This document shows positions 8,515 to 17,174 of a stretch of 64,000 nt of DNA, one piece after another. Source of the DNA: Nostoc sp. CHAB 5834 (GTDB lineage Bacteria; Cyanobacteriota; Cyanobacteriia; Cyanobacteriales; Nostocaceae); contig JAIVFU010000007.1 in the NCBI GenBank assembly GCA_020829485.1, forward strand, positions 62,001 through 126,000. The letters are read 5' to 3'. The notes below the pieces were generated by a model. The model saw only the letters and a list, made by a program, of their open reading frames with translations. It was not told the DNA's origin and made no database searches. Numbering within the stretch: the stretch's first letter is position 1; each line of letters opens with the position of its first letter. The position numbers and the translations under genes were made by a program.

Positions 8515-9495
8515 ATGTTTAAATTTATCAGATCCGTTAGTATTTTTCTCATTATCGCCTGTTTACTATTTGCTTGTCATACTTGGGCACCGACCGAATT
8601 AAAACGCCCTCCCTTGAAAATACCATTTGGATATTTTGTTGGGGAGTATCCAGGTATCATTGCTCAAGAAAAAGGATTCTTCAAAGCCCAAGGGGTAGAT
8701 GTAGAACTAATTCATGAACGATACATCCAATTGGAACAAGCAAATTTCGGTGCGGGTAAGTATGATGGTATTTCATTGGCATTAGGAAGTTTTATAATCT
8801 TGAGCGCCACAAATCCAGATATACAAGGCGTGATCGTTATAGATGAATCAACAGGAGCAGATGTAATAGTCGCCCAACCACAAATTAAAACCGTTGCTGA
8901 CTTGAAAGGCAAAAAGCTGGGTGCAAATCTAGGCGGTTTTAGCGAAGTTTTTGTGACTGAGATGTTCAAAACTGCCAACTTAAGCAGCGATGATGTGAAC
9001 TTAGTTAAATCAGAGGCTTCAGAAATTCCTCAACGTCTTAAAAATAATACTATTCAAGCCGGACATACTTGGGAACCCCATCTTGATGAAGCGAGAAAAT
9101 TAGGGGGACATATCCTATTTACCAGCAAACAAACCCCTGGCTTGATTTTAGATATGATTGTCTTTCACGGTGAAACAATCCGCGATCGCCCCGAAGACAT
9201 TCGTGCATTTCTGCGAGGATGGCTGCAAGCAGTAAACTACTGGAAAGCAAATGTTCAGGAAGGAAACGCTATCATCAGCAAAGTGTTAAAAATTCCTAGC
9301 AATACAATCTCTCTGGAGGGAGTAAACCTAACTGATTTAGGTGAAAATCAAAAATTATTTCAATCTAGCAACCCTAACTCTATCTACAAAACTGCCAAGA
9401 TATATACAGACTTTTTTATTCGCTCTGGAAACGTGACGCGTATTCCTGAGCTAAAAAGTTTGTTCAATTCTGACTTCTTAAACCCTCCCTCCTAG
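8515..9495 (+). CDS. Orphan NMT1/SsuA-like solute-binding lipoprotein
   Basis: 326 residues from the ATG at 8515; an upstream TTG at 8479 is in frame but the signal peptide fits the ATG. The N-terminus MFKFIRSVSIFLIIACLLFAC is a lipoprotein signal with lipobox LFAC, so the protein is probably anchored in the periplasm. The body matches the NitT/TauT/SsuA-type periplasmic binding fold (FGYFVGEYPGIIAQEKGFF, TVADLKGKKLGANLGGFSE, GHTWEPHLDEA). No permease or ATPase gene is nearby. Instead a membrane diguanylate cyclase starts 9 bp downstream, so a sensory role (ligand presented to the cyclase) is more likely than transport. The ligand cannot be read from sequence. Confidence 0.85.
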   Translation: MFKFIRSVSIFLIIACLLFACHTWAPTELKRPPLKIPFGYFVGEYPGIIAQEKGFFKAQGVDVELIHERYIQLEQANFGAGKYDGISLALGSFIILSATNPDIQGVIVIDESTGADVIVAQPQIKTVADLKGKKLGANLGGFSEVFVTEMFKTANLSSDDVNLVKSEASEIPQRLKNNTIQAGHTWEPHLDEARKLGGHILFTSKQTPGLILDMIVFHGETIRDRPEDIRAFLRGWLQAVNYWKANVQEGNAIISKVLKIPSNTISLEGVNLTDLGENQKLFQSSNPNSIYKTAKIYTDFFIRSGNVTRIPELKSLFNSDFLNPPS

Positions 9496-9504
9496 TTTAA
9501 AGCC

Positions 9505-11310
9505 ATGCAGCAATCTCTTTTGGACAGCATCCGTACAAAGTTGATCGCCTCATTTCTGATTGTTGCTTTGGTTCCATTGCTGTTATTGTCATTTATCAAC
9601 AAACAGACAACTGAAAAAGCACTAACTGACAACGCGAAACAAGCCCTATCTGCGGCTGCTAACGAAACCGCTAACAGAATAGATGCCTTTATTGATGGAA
9701 ATCTCAATGCCGTGCGCGTAGAGGCGATTTTACCAGGTTCGGCACGCTACCTTAGCCTCACTCCAAAACAGCGAGATGACAGCCCCGAAATGCAATTGGC
9801 GACAGAAACATTAATCCGTCTCAGTCGCAAAGATATGCTCAATGTTCTCTCATACTCTTTGCTCGACTTAAAGGGGAAAAATGTATTAGATACATATACA
9901 CCGAACATTGGTAAAAATGAATCAGTTGAAGATTATTTTAAAAAACCGCTACAAACTGGGTTATCCTTTGTTTCTAACATGAAGCGATGCCTACGGCGGG
10001 CTACGCCTACGCCAACAATTCCTGACCTTGTTACCGTCTGTTTTAGCAGTCCGGTTCGCAATGCCAAGGGAGAGATATTGGGTGTATTGCGTGTTTCATA
10101 CAATGCTACTGTTGTTCAGCAATTAGTAACTAGAGAAACTGAACGGGCTGGGGCAAAATCATTTGCTATTCTTTTAGATGAAAATAATATTTATTTGGCA
10201 CACAGCACTGCACCAGAACTACTTTTTAAATCAATTGTGCCTCTACCTGACGATGTTGTAACTCAACTACAACAGGAAGGGCGTTTGTCTAATTATCCTG
10301 TCAAAGAATTAGCAACTAATGAGTTAAAACTTAAGCAAGCATTGGATAATAAACAATCGTATTTAATTGCATCTTTGCCAGCAACAGGTAATCAGCTTAA
10401 TCTGATTGCGATCGCTCGTTTAAAATATAAACCTTGGTCTGTGTTATTTGCACAGCCTCTTGCTGTTGCCCTAGCACCTGTAGAAAAGCAAATTCGTGAC
10501 GCAATGTTTTTATTTGCAATTATCGCTTCAGTAGTGACAATTATCGCTTTTGCCATTGGACAACTGCTAACAAAGCCAATACTTTCTCTTAGCAATATAG
10601 TTTTCCAGTTTACCACAGGTAACTTAGATATCCGCGCCAAAATTAGCTCAAAAGACGAAATAGGTCAACTGGCAAAATCGTTTAACAACATGGCACTTCA
10701 GTTACAAACATCTTTAGAAACTTTAGAACAACGGGTACAGGAGAGAACAGCAGAGTTAGTAATTGCTAAACAAAAAGCAGAAGATGCAAATCAGAAACTA
10801 GAAAAACTGGTAAATCTAGATGGTTTGACTCAGGTGGCTAACCGTCGCTGTTTCGATGGACGACTGCAAGCAGAATGGAAACGCCTTGCACGAGAACAAC
10901 AACCCCTGTCACTGATTTTATTAGATGTTGATAAATTCAAATCTTACAATGACTACTATGGTCATCTTGGAGGCGATGATTGTCTAATCAGAATAGCGCA
11001 AACAGTGCAACAGACAGTTTATCGTCCTGCTGATCTCGTGGCGCGTTACGGTGGAGAAGAATTTTCGGTACTCCTCCCCAATACTGACTTAGCGGGATCA
11101 ATCAAAGTAGCACAAAATATTCAACAAGCAATCCACGATCAGGGCATTCCCCATGCACAGTCTGATGTCAAGGATATCGTTACCCTTAGTTTGGGTATTA
11201 CTTGTGTCATACCCACTTACGACATCAAGCCAGATACACTTATCGCTTCAGCCGATAAAGCACTTTACAATGCTAAACAAAAGGGGCGCGATCGCTATTG
11301 TACTCATTAG
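9505..11310 (+). CDS. Membrane diguanylate cyclase (Cache-like sensor, HAMP, GGDEF)
   Basis: 601 residues. A first membrane helix (about 10-32) and a second (about 330-355) flank an extracytoplasmic Cache-like sensor region. A HAMP domain follows (about 355-410), then a coiled coil and a GGDEF domain (about 435-600). The catalytic signature is intact (ARYGGEEFSVLLP), and RPAD five residues upstream is a canonical I-site for c-di-GMP feedback inhibition. No EAL or HD-GYP domain is present. It is almost certainly in an operon with the binding protein before it. An 11-residue segment (about 160-170, MKRCLRRATPTPT region) is encoded by a dispersed repeat at 9984-10013, within the sensor domain. 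Confidence 0.92.
   Translation: MQQSLLDSIRTKLIASFLIVALVPLLLLSFINKQTTEKALTDNAKQALSAAANETANRIDAFIDGNLNAVRVEAILPGSARYLSLTPKQRDDSPEMQLATETLIRLSRKDMLNVLSYSLLDLKGKNVLDTYTPNIGKNESVEDYFKKPLQTGLSFVSNMKRCLRRATPTPTIPDLVTVCFSSPVRNAKGEILGVLRVSYNATVVQQLVTRETERAGAKSFAILLDENNIYLAHSTAPELLFKSIVPLPDDVVTQLQQEGRLSNYPVKELATNELKLKQALDNKQSYLIASLPATGNQLNLIAIARLKYKPWSVLFAQPLAVALAPVEKQIRDAMFLFAIIASVVTIIAFAIGQLLTKPILSLSNIVFQFTTGNLDIRAKISSKDEIGQLAKSFNNMALQLQTSLETLEQRVQERTAELVIAKQKAEDANQKLEKLVNLDGLTQVANRRCFDGRLQAEWKRLAREQQPLSLILLDVDKFKSYNDYYGHLGGDDCLIRIAQTVQQTVYRPADLVARYGGEEFSVLLPNTDLAGSIKVAQNIQQAIHDQGIPHAQSDVKDIVTLSLGITCVIPTYDIKPDTLIASADKALYNAKQKGRDRYCTH
9984..10013 (+). repeat. Dispersed repeat translated inside cyclase
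   Basis: The stretch with GCGATGCC, TACGGCGGGC and TACGCCTACGCC is a common interspersed sequence; its reverse-sense relatives are at 25228-25260 and about 32752-32780 (GCGTAGGCGTAGCCCGTCG). Here it is read in frame in the extracytoplasmic sensor domain of the diguanylate cyclase. Confidence 0.7.
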
Positions 11311-11342
11311 ATATAGCCCTACTTAATCATTCCTGAAAAATT

Positions 11343-11375
11343 AGATCCCCGACGTCTCGAAGAAGTCGGGGATCT
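11343..11375. repeat. GATCCCCGACTTC hairpin after cyclase
   Basis: Inverted repeat AGATCCCCGAC...GTCGGGGATCT beginning 33 bp after the cyclase stop. It is the same hairpin as at 35249-35279, 45531-45563 and 62626-62656. The position after a stop codon allows a terminator role, although there is no clear U-tract. Confidence 0.7.
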
Positions 11376-11735
11376 GGACATCGCGCAGTTAGTCAAAAAT
11401 CGGCGTTTGAAACGCCCCTTCCCACGGTGCTGGCTAAAATTTACCAAATTAGGAAAACCTTGTAGTGGTAAAAATGATTTTTACCACTACAAAAAATCAA
11501 GCTACGCGCAGCGGACGCACCAGAAGGACGCAAAGAGCGCCAACGCGAGTGCGTCTCCAAGAGTTGGAAGAAGGAAAGAAGAGAAATTGAAGAATTTATT
11601 TACAGTTGACTTTTAGCCGAAGTTAGTACAAAATAGCGAGCGCTTTTGCATTTTAGATTTTTCTATTCCAAAAGTAATAAAATTGGCATCAATCAAATAC
11701 ACATCTAATATAATTAAATTTTTATATAGATTAAG
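11376..11735. other. Intergenic spacer between two cyclase genes
   Basis: Contains a GTAGTGGTAAAAATC-type inverted repeat (about 11462-11492) and a block with AGCTACGCGCAGCG plus GCGAGTGCGTCTC (about 11499-11565). That block recurs at 49183-49215 and 53654-53705. An open frame of 69 codons over this block is only translated repeat. The last 120 bp are AT-rich and probably hold the promoter of the second cyclase. Confidence 0.5.
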
Positions 11736-12704
11736 ATGATTGTGGAGTTAAACAATCTTCATTCTTATTGCCAAACATTTAGTGCTTGGCTAGCATCCGG
11801 CTATCAAGATGAGTCATGTTTAGTGCGGGGGCAGGCATTGCAAGAGGTATTAGACTGGGTACAGGGCAAAAGCTTAAGCAATTTGGACTATCAGTTTTTG
11901 GTAGCCAGCCAAGAACTAGAGCGTCGCCAACTTCAGCAAAAACTAGAAGCTGCTAATGAAGAATTGCAGCGATTAAGTACTATAGCTAATATCGATTTTT
12001 TAACTCAAGTAGCTAACCGCCGACGATTTGAAGAGTATCTTGATATTGAGTGGCGGCGCATGACACGCTCACAACAGCCCCTCTCCCTCATCCTTGTTGA
12101 CGTAGATTTATTCAAATCCTACAACGATACCTATGGTCATCCAATGGGCGATCGCTGTCTTAGTAAAATTGCTAGAGCCATCAAAGATGTTGTTCAACGT
12201 CCTGCTGATTTAGTTGCCCGTTATGGTGGGGAAGAATTTGCTGTAATTTTGTCTAACACAGACATACTTGGTGCTGCTCACATTGCAGAAAAAATTTGCT
12301 TTGCTGTACGGAAACTGGCAATTCCCCATGAAAATTCACAAGTTAGTTCTTATGTAACCCTGAGTGCTGGGTTAGCTACAGTAATTCCTATACTTAACTT
12401 TAACTTTCAAAAAATAATTGTGGCGGCGGATAAAGCATTGTATCAAGCAAAGGCAGCAGGACGCAATCGTGTGTGCAGTTGTCAAGAGCAAACTAAAAAT
12501 CTAGAAGTAAAGCGGATTGCAACTCTTGCAAAGCTGTTCCTCTCAGATCAGTTGTTCATTAGAGAGGAATTATGGCTGTCTATACAGAAATCCCAGCAGA
12601 TTAAGGAGAAAAACCAACAGCTTATGAAGCAACTCCAAGAGGCTATGGAGAAAAACCAACACATTAGGCAGAAAAGCTCCAAACTTATGCATAAAATGCT
12701 ATAA
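11736..12704 (+). CDS. Soluble diguanylate cyclase (GGDEF) with coiled-coil flanks
   Basis: 322 residues and no membrane segment. The N-terminal part (about 1-80) contains GKSLSNLDYQFLVASQELE, a linker I associate with many cyanobacterial multidomain signalling proteins, followed by a coiled coil. The GGDEF domain (about 88-245) has ARYGGEEFAVIL and the inhibitory-site RPAD. The last 75 residues are helical and rich in Gln/Lys with a repeated KNQ.I pattern. The GGDEF domain is clearly paralogous to that of the membrane cyclase 430 bp upstream (both share SQQPLSLIL/EQQPLSLIL and RPADLVARYGGEEF), suggesting local duplication. Confidence 0.92.
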   Translation: MIVELNNLHSYCQTFSAWLASGYQDESCLVRGQALQEVLDWVQGKSLSNLDYQFLVASQELERRQLQQKLEAANEELQRLSTIANIDFLTQVANRRRFEEYLDIEWRRMTRSQQPLSLILVDVDLFKSYNDTYGHPMGDRCLSKIARAIKDVVQRPADLVARYGGEEFAVILSNTDILGAAHIAEKICFAVRKLAIPHENSQVSSYVTLSAGLATVIPILNFNFQKIIVAADKALYQAKAAGRNRVCSCQEQTKNLEVKRIATLAKLFLSDQLFIREELWLSIQKSQQIKEKNQQLMKQLQEAMEKNQHIRQKSSKLMHKML

Positions 12705-12817
12705 AGTTTTTGGACAATTATTCATGTCAATATTTGCTAATTGGATTAGTTCATTTCTTATTAAATTACTCTTATTACAACTGATAACTTCCATAAATTA
12801 TCCATAGGGAGAAGCAC

Positions 12818-15124
12818 TTAAAGAGTTTCTGCCTCACTAGCTTTCACCACTGGGAGAGAAAGGGGTAGTGAAGTTGCGATCGCAAATAACCCTTCTAGTT
12901 GACTCAAACCTGTTAAGTTACCACATAATAATACTTGGTCGCCAACTCGCAAGTCCATACCGCCATCAGGATAACGGATAAACTTACCATCTCGCCGGAT
13001 TGCCTGTACTTGTACTCCATATTGCTTGCCGATATCTAAATCTGCAAGGGTTTTACCCAGCGTTGGCGTATCTGCATTCACTGTAACCCACTGGCAAGCA
13101 CTATTTTCTCCCGGAACAGCAGCTTGTCCCTTAGCGAATTCTGCCAAAGCCGCCAGTTCTTCATCTGCTCCTACTACCAGCAAGCGATCGCCTTCTTCCA
13201 AAAGAGTTTGATTATTGGGATAATCGATTTCATCGCCGTTAGCGCGGCGAATTGCCATCAAACTCGCTCCTGTTAAATAGCGCATATCTGCTTCTTCTAT
13301 GCTCATGCCAATTAAGGGCGAATCAGCTGGTAGAGGATACCAGCGCTGATTTAAATCACGGGTTGCTTGGCGCAAATCACGAGCAACTTGAGTAGCAGAA
13401 CGCTCTGGGCGAAAATCTAAATAATGATCGTTGCGGATTTTCTGCATTTCCAGTTGGACGACAGTTGGCGACAACAAGCCTAAGCTAGTTAATAAATGAG
13501 TTGCCATTTCTAAGCTGGCTTCAAACTCTGGTTGCACAACTTCTTTCGCTCCCAATTGATACAACACTTCAATATTTTTATCCTGGGTAGCACGGACAAC
13601 CAAATCTAATTCTGGGCACAATTCCAGAGCGCGTTTCAAGCAAAGACGGGTACTCATGGGGTCAGGGAGTGCGATCGCCATTCCTTTGGCATGATTCACC
13701 CCGGCGGTTTCTAGAACATGTAAACTCACGCAATTGCCATAGACATAAGATACCCCAGCCTCACGTAACTGCTGAATTCTACTCTCTGATTGGTCGATTA
13801 CTACCACAGGTAGCTGGTGTTGCAGCAATAACTTGACTAAATTTTTGCCGACTCGCCCATAACCGCAGACTACCAGATGGTCTTTGAAAGGCAAATCTTC
13901 CGATACATCCCGTACCTGATCTTCTTGTAAATACGGTTTCAACCAGGGCATTGATTCGGCAAAGTTAAATAAAAATGGCACTAACCGCAGGACAAAGGGA
14001 GTCAGCATGAGAGTAACTGCGGTGGTTCCCAAAATTAATAAGTATATTTGTCGGGACACCAGCCCCAAAGTTTGCCCTTCACTAGCGAGAACAAAGGAAA
14101 ATTCTCCAATTTGCGCCAGTCCCAAACCGGCGATTATCGCTGTTTTCAAAGGGTAGCCAAACAGCTTTACTAGGGGCGTGATAATCAAAAATTTACCTAC
14201 GAAAACTAGTGCCACCAGTCCTAAAATCAATTCTAGGTTGTTCCACAAAAACACTGGGTCAATTAACATCCCAATGGCGGCAAAAAATAAACTGGCAAAA
14301 ATATCTCGCAGTGGTTCGACATAAGTTAAAGTTTGATCGGCGTATTCCACCTCAGAAATCATCAAACCTGCGACAAATGCCCCCATCTCAATGGACAGCC
14401 CTAAATGCTCTGTCAACAAAGCAATGCCCAAACATAAAGCTACAACCCCTAATAAAAATAGTTCTTTACTTTCGGTACGGGCTAGCAGTCGCAACAAAGG
14501 CGGTATCAGCCAAATCCCCGCAGCTATTGCACCGGCAGCAAATAAAGCAATCCACAGCAGCGCTGTCAGCACGGCGATACCAATAGTTTCTGCGGGTTGG
14601 TTGAGGGCTGGTAAGACTGCTAACATTAGTCCTAATGCCAAGTCCTGTACCACCAAAATTCCCAACATTACTTGTCCGTGGGGTGTTTCGGTTTCGTTGC
14701 GTTCCATCAAGCACTTGAGGACAACCGCCGTGGAAGACAAAGACAGAATACACCCCAAAAACATCCCCTTCGCAGGTAAAGCTCCCCAAGCTCCGGTTAA
14801 GCCGCATACCACAACTGTAACCAAAATTGTCAGAGCAATCTGGAGTCCACCTCCACCAAGAGCGATCGCTTTTACTTTCTTGAGTTCCGCTAAGGAAAAT
14901 TCCACACCCAAGGCGAATAACAAAAAGGCAACCCCGAACTGTGCCAGAGTCTCTACTTGAATAAGTTCTTTAATCAATCCCAGTCCGGCTGGGCCAATAA
15001 TCATACCGCCAATGAGATATCCTAGCAGCACGGGTTGTTGCAAAAGTGCTGCCAAGAGTCCACCGCAGGCGGCAACGCCTAAAACTAAAACTAAATCAAC
15101 AATTAGCCTAAAATCTTCTTGCAC
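12818..15124 (-). CDS. CPA2 monovalent cation:proton antiporter with TrkA-N/TrkA-C (Kef-type)
   Basis: 768 residues. The first 385 form a Na+/H+-exchanger domain with about 12 membrane helices (start LLAALLQQPVLLGYLIGGMI). Residues about 405-525 are a TrkA-N Rossmann domain with CGYGRVGKNL binding NAD(H). Two TrkA-C (RCK-C) domains follow (about 580-665 and 680-755). This is the KefB/KefC-like layout, normally a ligand-gated K+/H+ antiporter in the cytoplasmic membrane; which ion it moves is not certain. It converges with the cyclase gene at 12704 and no operon partner such as KefF/KefG is seen. Confidence 0.92.
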   Translation of the reverse strand: MQEDFRLIVDLVLVLGVAACGGLLAALLQQPVLLGYLIGGMIIGPAGLGLIKELIQVETLAQFGVAFLLFALGVEFSLAELKKVKAIALGGGGLQIALTILVTVVVCGLTGAWGALPAKGMFLGCILSLSSTAVVLKCLMERNETETPHGQVMLGILVVQDLALGLMLAVLPALNQPAETIGIAVLTALLWIALFAAGAIAAGIWLIPPLLRLLARTESKELFLLGVVALCLGIALLTEHLGLSIEMGAFVAGLMISEVEYADQTLTYVEPLRDIFASLFFAAIGMLIDPVFLWNNLELILGLVALVFVGKFLIITPLVKLFGYPLKTAIIAGLGLAQIGEFSFVLASEGQTLGLVSRQIYLLILGTTAVTLMLTPFVLRLVPFLFNFAESMPWLKPYLQEDQVRDVSEDLPFKDHLVVCGYGRVGKNLVKLLLQHQLPVVVIDQSESRIQQLREAGVSYVYGNCVSLHVLETAGVNHAKGMAIALPDPMSTRLCLKRALELCPELDLVVRATQDKNIEVLYQLGAKEVVQPEFEASLEMATHLLTSLGLLSPTVVQLEMQKIRNDHYLDFRPERSATQVARDLRQATRDLNQRWYPLPADSPLIGMSIEEADMRYLTGASLMAIRRANGDEIDYPNNQTLLEEGDRLLVVGADEELAALAEFAKGQAAVPGENSACQWVTVNADTPTLGKTLADLDIGKQYGVQVQAIRRDGKFIRYPDGGMDLRVGDQVLLCGNLTGLSQLEGLFAIATSLPLSLPVVKASEAETL

Positions 15125-15274
15125 CAGTTTTAAAAGAACTATTAATTTAAGACCTATTTATTCAGGATACAAAGTTTTATATATCCCAGGATAGTTTCTT
15201 TAGACATTGGTATTGGGTATTGGGCTAGAAGAGATGCATTTTATAAGGGACTTCTAAGAAATAAATTATCTAAT

Positions 15275-15344
15275 CTTGTGGGGTGGGCATCTTGCCCGCC
15301 TTAGCTTAGGGGATCTCGTGTCGCCCACCCCACAATAAATAGTT
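15275..15344. repeat. Palindromic TTGTGGGGTGGGC repeat
   Basis: Arms TTGTGGGGTGGGC and GCCCACCCCACAA enclose an inner CATCTTGCCCGCC block. The same family has broken the NACHT gene (26035-26105) and is read in frame in the chelatase gene (29458-29518). Confidence 0.75.
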
Positions 15345-15390
15345 GTATATTTTTTTTTATTTGTCAGTCCCTAATGCAACAATGAGCCTT

Positions 15391-15529
15391 TATAGCGGTT
15401 CTCACTTGGGTGCAGTACTGTTTTGACCTCACTTCCATTCCTCTCTCCTAAAAGGAGAGAGGCTTTGAATCTTACTCCCTTTCCCTCGTAAGGACTGGGC
15501 TGTATTCCATACAATTGGGAACCGCTATA
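15391..15529. mobile_element. MITE with TATAGCGGTTC termini (TA target)
   Basis: Ends TATAGCGGTTCTCA and TGGGAACCGCTATA are inverted. The flanking TA on both sides is compatible with a Tc1/mariner-IS630-type TA duplication. It contains a CTCTCTCCTAAAAGGAGAG hairpin also found inside the unrelated element at 24121-24260. A relative is at 35364-35470. Confidence 0.7.
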
Positions 15530-15730
15530 ATACTCGTGAATGAGTCTTTAATACTCGCCAACGAGTCTTTAATACTTGTGAATGAGTCTTTAATACTCGC
15601 CAACGAGTCTTTAATACTCGCCAACGAGTCTTTGATACTCGCCAACGAGTCTTTGATACTCGCCAACGAGTCTTTAATACTCGCCAACGAGTCTTTGATA
15701 CTCGCCAACGAGTCTTTAATACTCGTGAAT
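15529..15730. repeat. 21-bp tandem repeat, nine full units plus a partial
   Basis: Contiguous units of 21 bp starting at 15529 (AATACTCGCCAACGAGTCTT and variants), the last partial unit ending at 15730. There are two variants, with CGTGAATGAG or CGCCAACGAG. Each unit holds a small palindrome (ACTCG....CGAGT). Because 21 is a multiple of three, both strands are open through the array (heptads ASIKDSL and ILANESL). I see no sign that either is a real protein. The array begins where the preceding MITE ends. Confidence 0.9.
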
Positions 15731-15790
15731 AACTATAAAAACTCTACTTGCTCCAATGCCCCATGCCCAATACCCAATACCCAATACCCA

Positions 15791-16768
15791 TTAAATCTTA
15801 GGCGAACCAAGGGCGACAAGTAGCAGTAGTGACCACGGCATTTTAATATCAGGTATGAGCCATGAATAGTTTCTCAGTATAGGTAACGCAGCTGGCAGCA
15901 CAAAACGCAGAGAACGTAGCGACACGGGCCGATCGCCATTTTCATCTACAATTCCATATTGCTTGGCTAGTTCGGCAACAATCTGCACATGTCCTGTACG
16001 GCGCATGATATTTGGCTCACCAGCAAGTGCAGCGATCGCCCGTCCAGTAAATAAGGGAGTTTCCCAGTTGTAGCGATCGCTAAGAAATGAGTAATTTTTT
16101 TGGGTAGCATTGGTTTGATTCGCTTCAGAAGCAAAACTGGAAAAAAGCTCAGTACCAACAATACCTGGCCAAATTGAAACAGAAGCGACATTATGGGGTT
16201 TGAGTTCAACAGCCATATCAGCTGCTAGGCGATCGCAAGCTGCTTTACCAACACCATATACTGTCTTAAAAAGATAAAACATACTACCCCACGAGGAAAT
16301 GGTGCAAATTAGTCCAGAGTTATGCTTGGTCATCATTCGAGCAGCAAAAACACTCGCAACATAGTGGCTACGAAGACCAACGTTATTGCTAGCATCCCAA
16401 ATACTTGGTTCACAATCCCAAAAGGGCTGACTGTATGCGTCTTTTAATGCCTGAACTCCTGAGTAAGCATTATTCACCAGTAGGTCGAGTTGTCCATCCT
16501 GCTCATCTTGGATGCGCTCAAACAATAAACGCACCTGCTCATCGTCGCTGTGGTCTACTTGCACGGGAATGCACACACCACCGGCTTCTTCTATAGCTAA
16601 TTGGGTTTCACTAAGACTCCCAAAAACCCCATCACTCGAAGAGTTGTTGAGGCTGCGCCCGGTAACATATACAGTTGCACCAGCCTCACCCAAGCCTATA
16701 GCAATTCCCCTACCAATTCCCCGTGTACCACCTGTTACCAACGCCACTTTATTCTCAAGGTGTTTCAT
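15791..16768 (-). CDS. Short-chain dehydrogenase/reductase (DHRS1-like)
   Basis: 325 residues. Rossmann motif TGGTRGIGRG near the start, NNAYSG, ISSWGS and the catalytic YGVGK (Tyr/Lys) are all present, so the enzyme should be active with NAD(P)H. The long C-terminal part (WPGIVGTELFSS then FTGRAIAALAGEP) and total length resemble the DHRS1 branch more than classical 250-residue SDRs. The substrate is unknown. It stands alone; downstream are short CAATACC tandem runs (15763-15792). Confidence 0.9.
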   Translation of the reverse strand: MKHLENKVALVTGGTRGIGRGIAIGLGEAGATVYVTGRSLNNSSSDGVFGSLSETQLAIEEAGGVCIPVQVDHSDDEQVRLLFERIQDEQDGQLDLLVNNAYSGVQALKDAYSQPFWDCEPSIWDASNNVGLRSHYVASVFAARMMTKHNSGLICTISSWGSMFYLFKTVYGVGKAACDRLAADMAVELKPHNVASVSIWPGIVGTELFSSFASEANQTNATQKNYSFLSDRYNWETPLFTGRAIAALAGEPNIMRRTGHVQIVAELAKQYGIVDENGDRPVSLRSLRFVLPAALPILRNYSWLIPDIKMPWSLLLLVALGSPKI

Positions 16769-16949
16769 AATTCCTTTTCCCTGCCTTTTGCAAAAGTCCC
16801 TAATCTCAAGTCCGGGTAATTAGTTATGATTCGCACAGTCATTGCACCCCACTCCCAACCCCTCCCCACTTGCGGGGCTACCATGTATACACAAGTTTTG
16901 TCGCAGCCATATCTTTATTAAATTAATAAATTTCGCACTACGTTTCTAT
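16769..16949. other. Spacer with a duplicated intergenic block
   Basis: CCGGGTAATTAGTTATGATT and ATTGCACCCCAC (16813-16851) duplicate the block at about 2557-2601. It is followed by AT-rich sequence leading into the cruciform element. No gene is seen. Confidence 0.5.
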
Positions 16950-17068
16950 CCCGCCTCGGAATAAATTCCGAGTCTCATAGCTGAAGTCCACTTAAGTGGA
17001 CTAAATTGATTGTTCAGTCCACTTAAGTGGACTTCAGCTATTAGCCCTGAACTTTAGTTCTGGGCGGG
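16950..17068. repeat. Cruciform element with perfect 26-bp inner stem
   Basis: Outer CCCGCC (16950) and GGCGGG (17063-17068). Near each end is a small hairpin (TCGGAATAAATTCCGA; CTGAACTTTAGTTCTG). The inner arms 16977-17002 and 17016-17041 are perfectly complementary over 26 bp and each contains AGTCCACTTAAGTGGACT, itself a palindrome. It shares the GCTATTAGCC and CCCGCC/GGCGGG plan with 3364-3494, 26711-26836, 44066-44235 and 47020-47369. Confidence 0.85.
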
Positions 17069-17174
17069 AGTCGGTAAGTGTGACAGTTTAACTCTGACAA
17101 AAATGTGGTTAAAAGAGTTGAAACTTGATTTATGCAAGAGGTCTATTCTACCCCCTTTACTCCCCCTGCTCTTA

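Noticed and set aside
11407..11616. 69-codon open frame between the cyclases
   Set aside because: It consists of dispersed repeat (ACGCGCAGCG and GAGTGCGTCTC blocks) with no homology expected.
14209..14960. Forward frames inside the Kef-type gene
   Set aside because: Antisense shadows of an intact 768-residue antiporter.
15529..15730. CRISPR array
   Set aside because: Units are contiguous with no spacers, and no cas genes are present.
15472..15823. Heptad-repeat proteins on either strand over the 21-bp array
   Set aside because: Any 21-bp tandem repeat without a stop is open on both strands; there is no conserved flank, and the frames run into a MITE and spacer.
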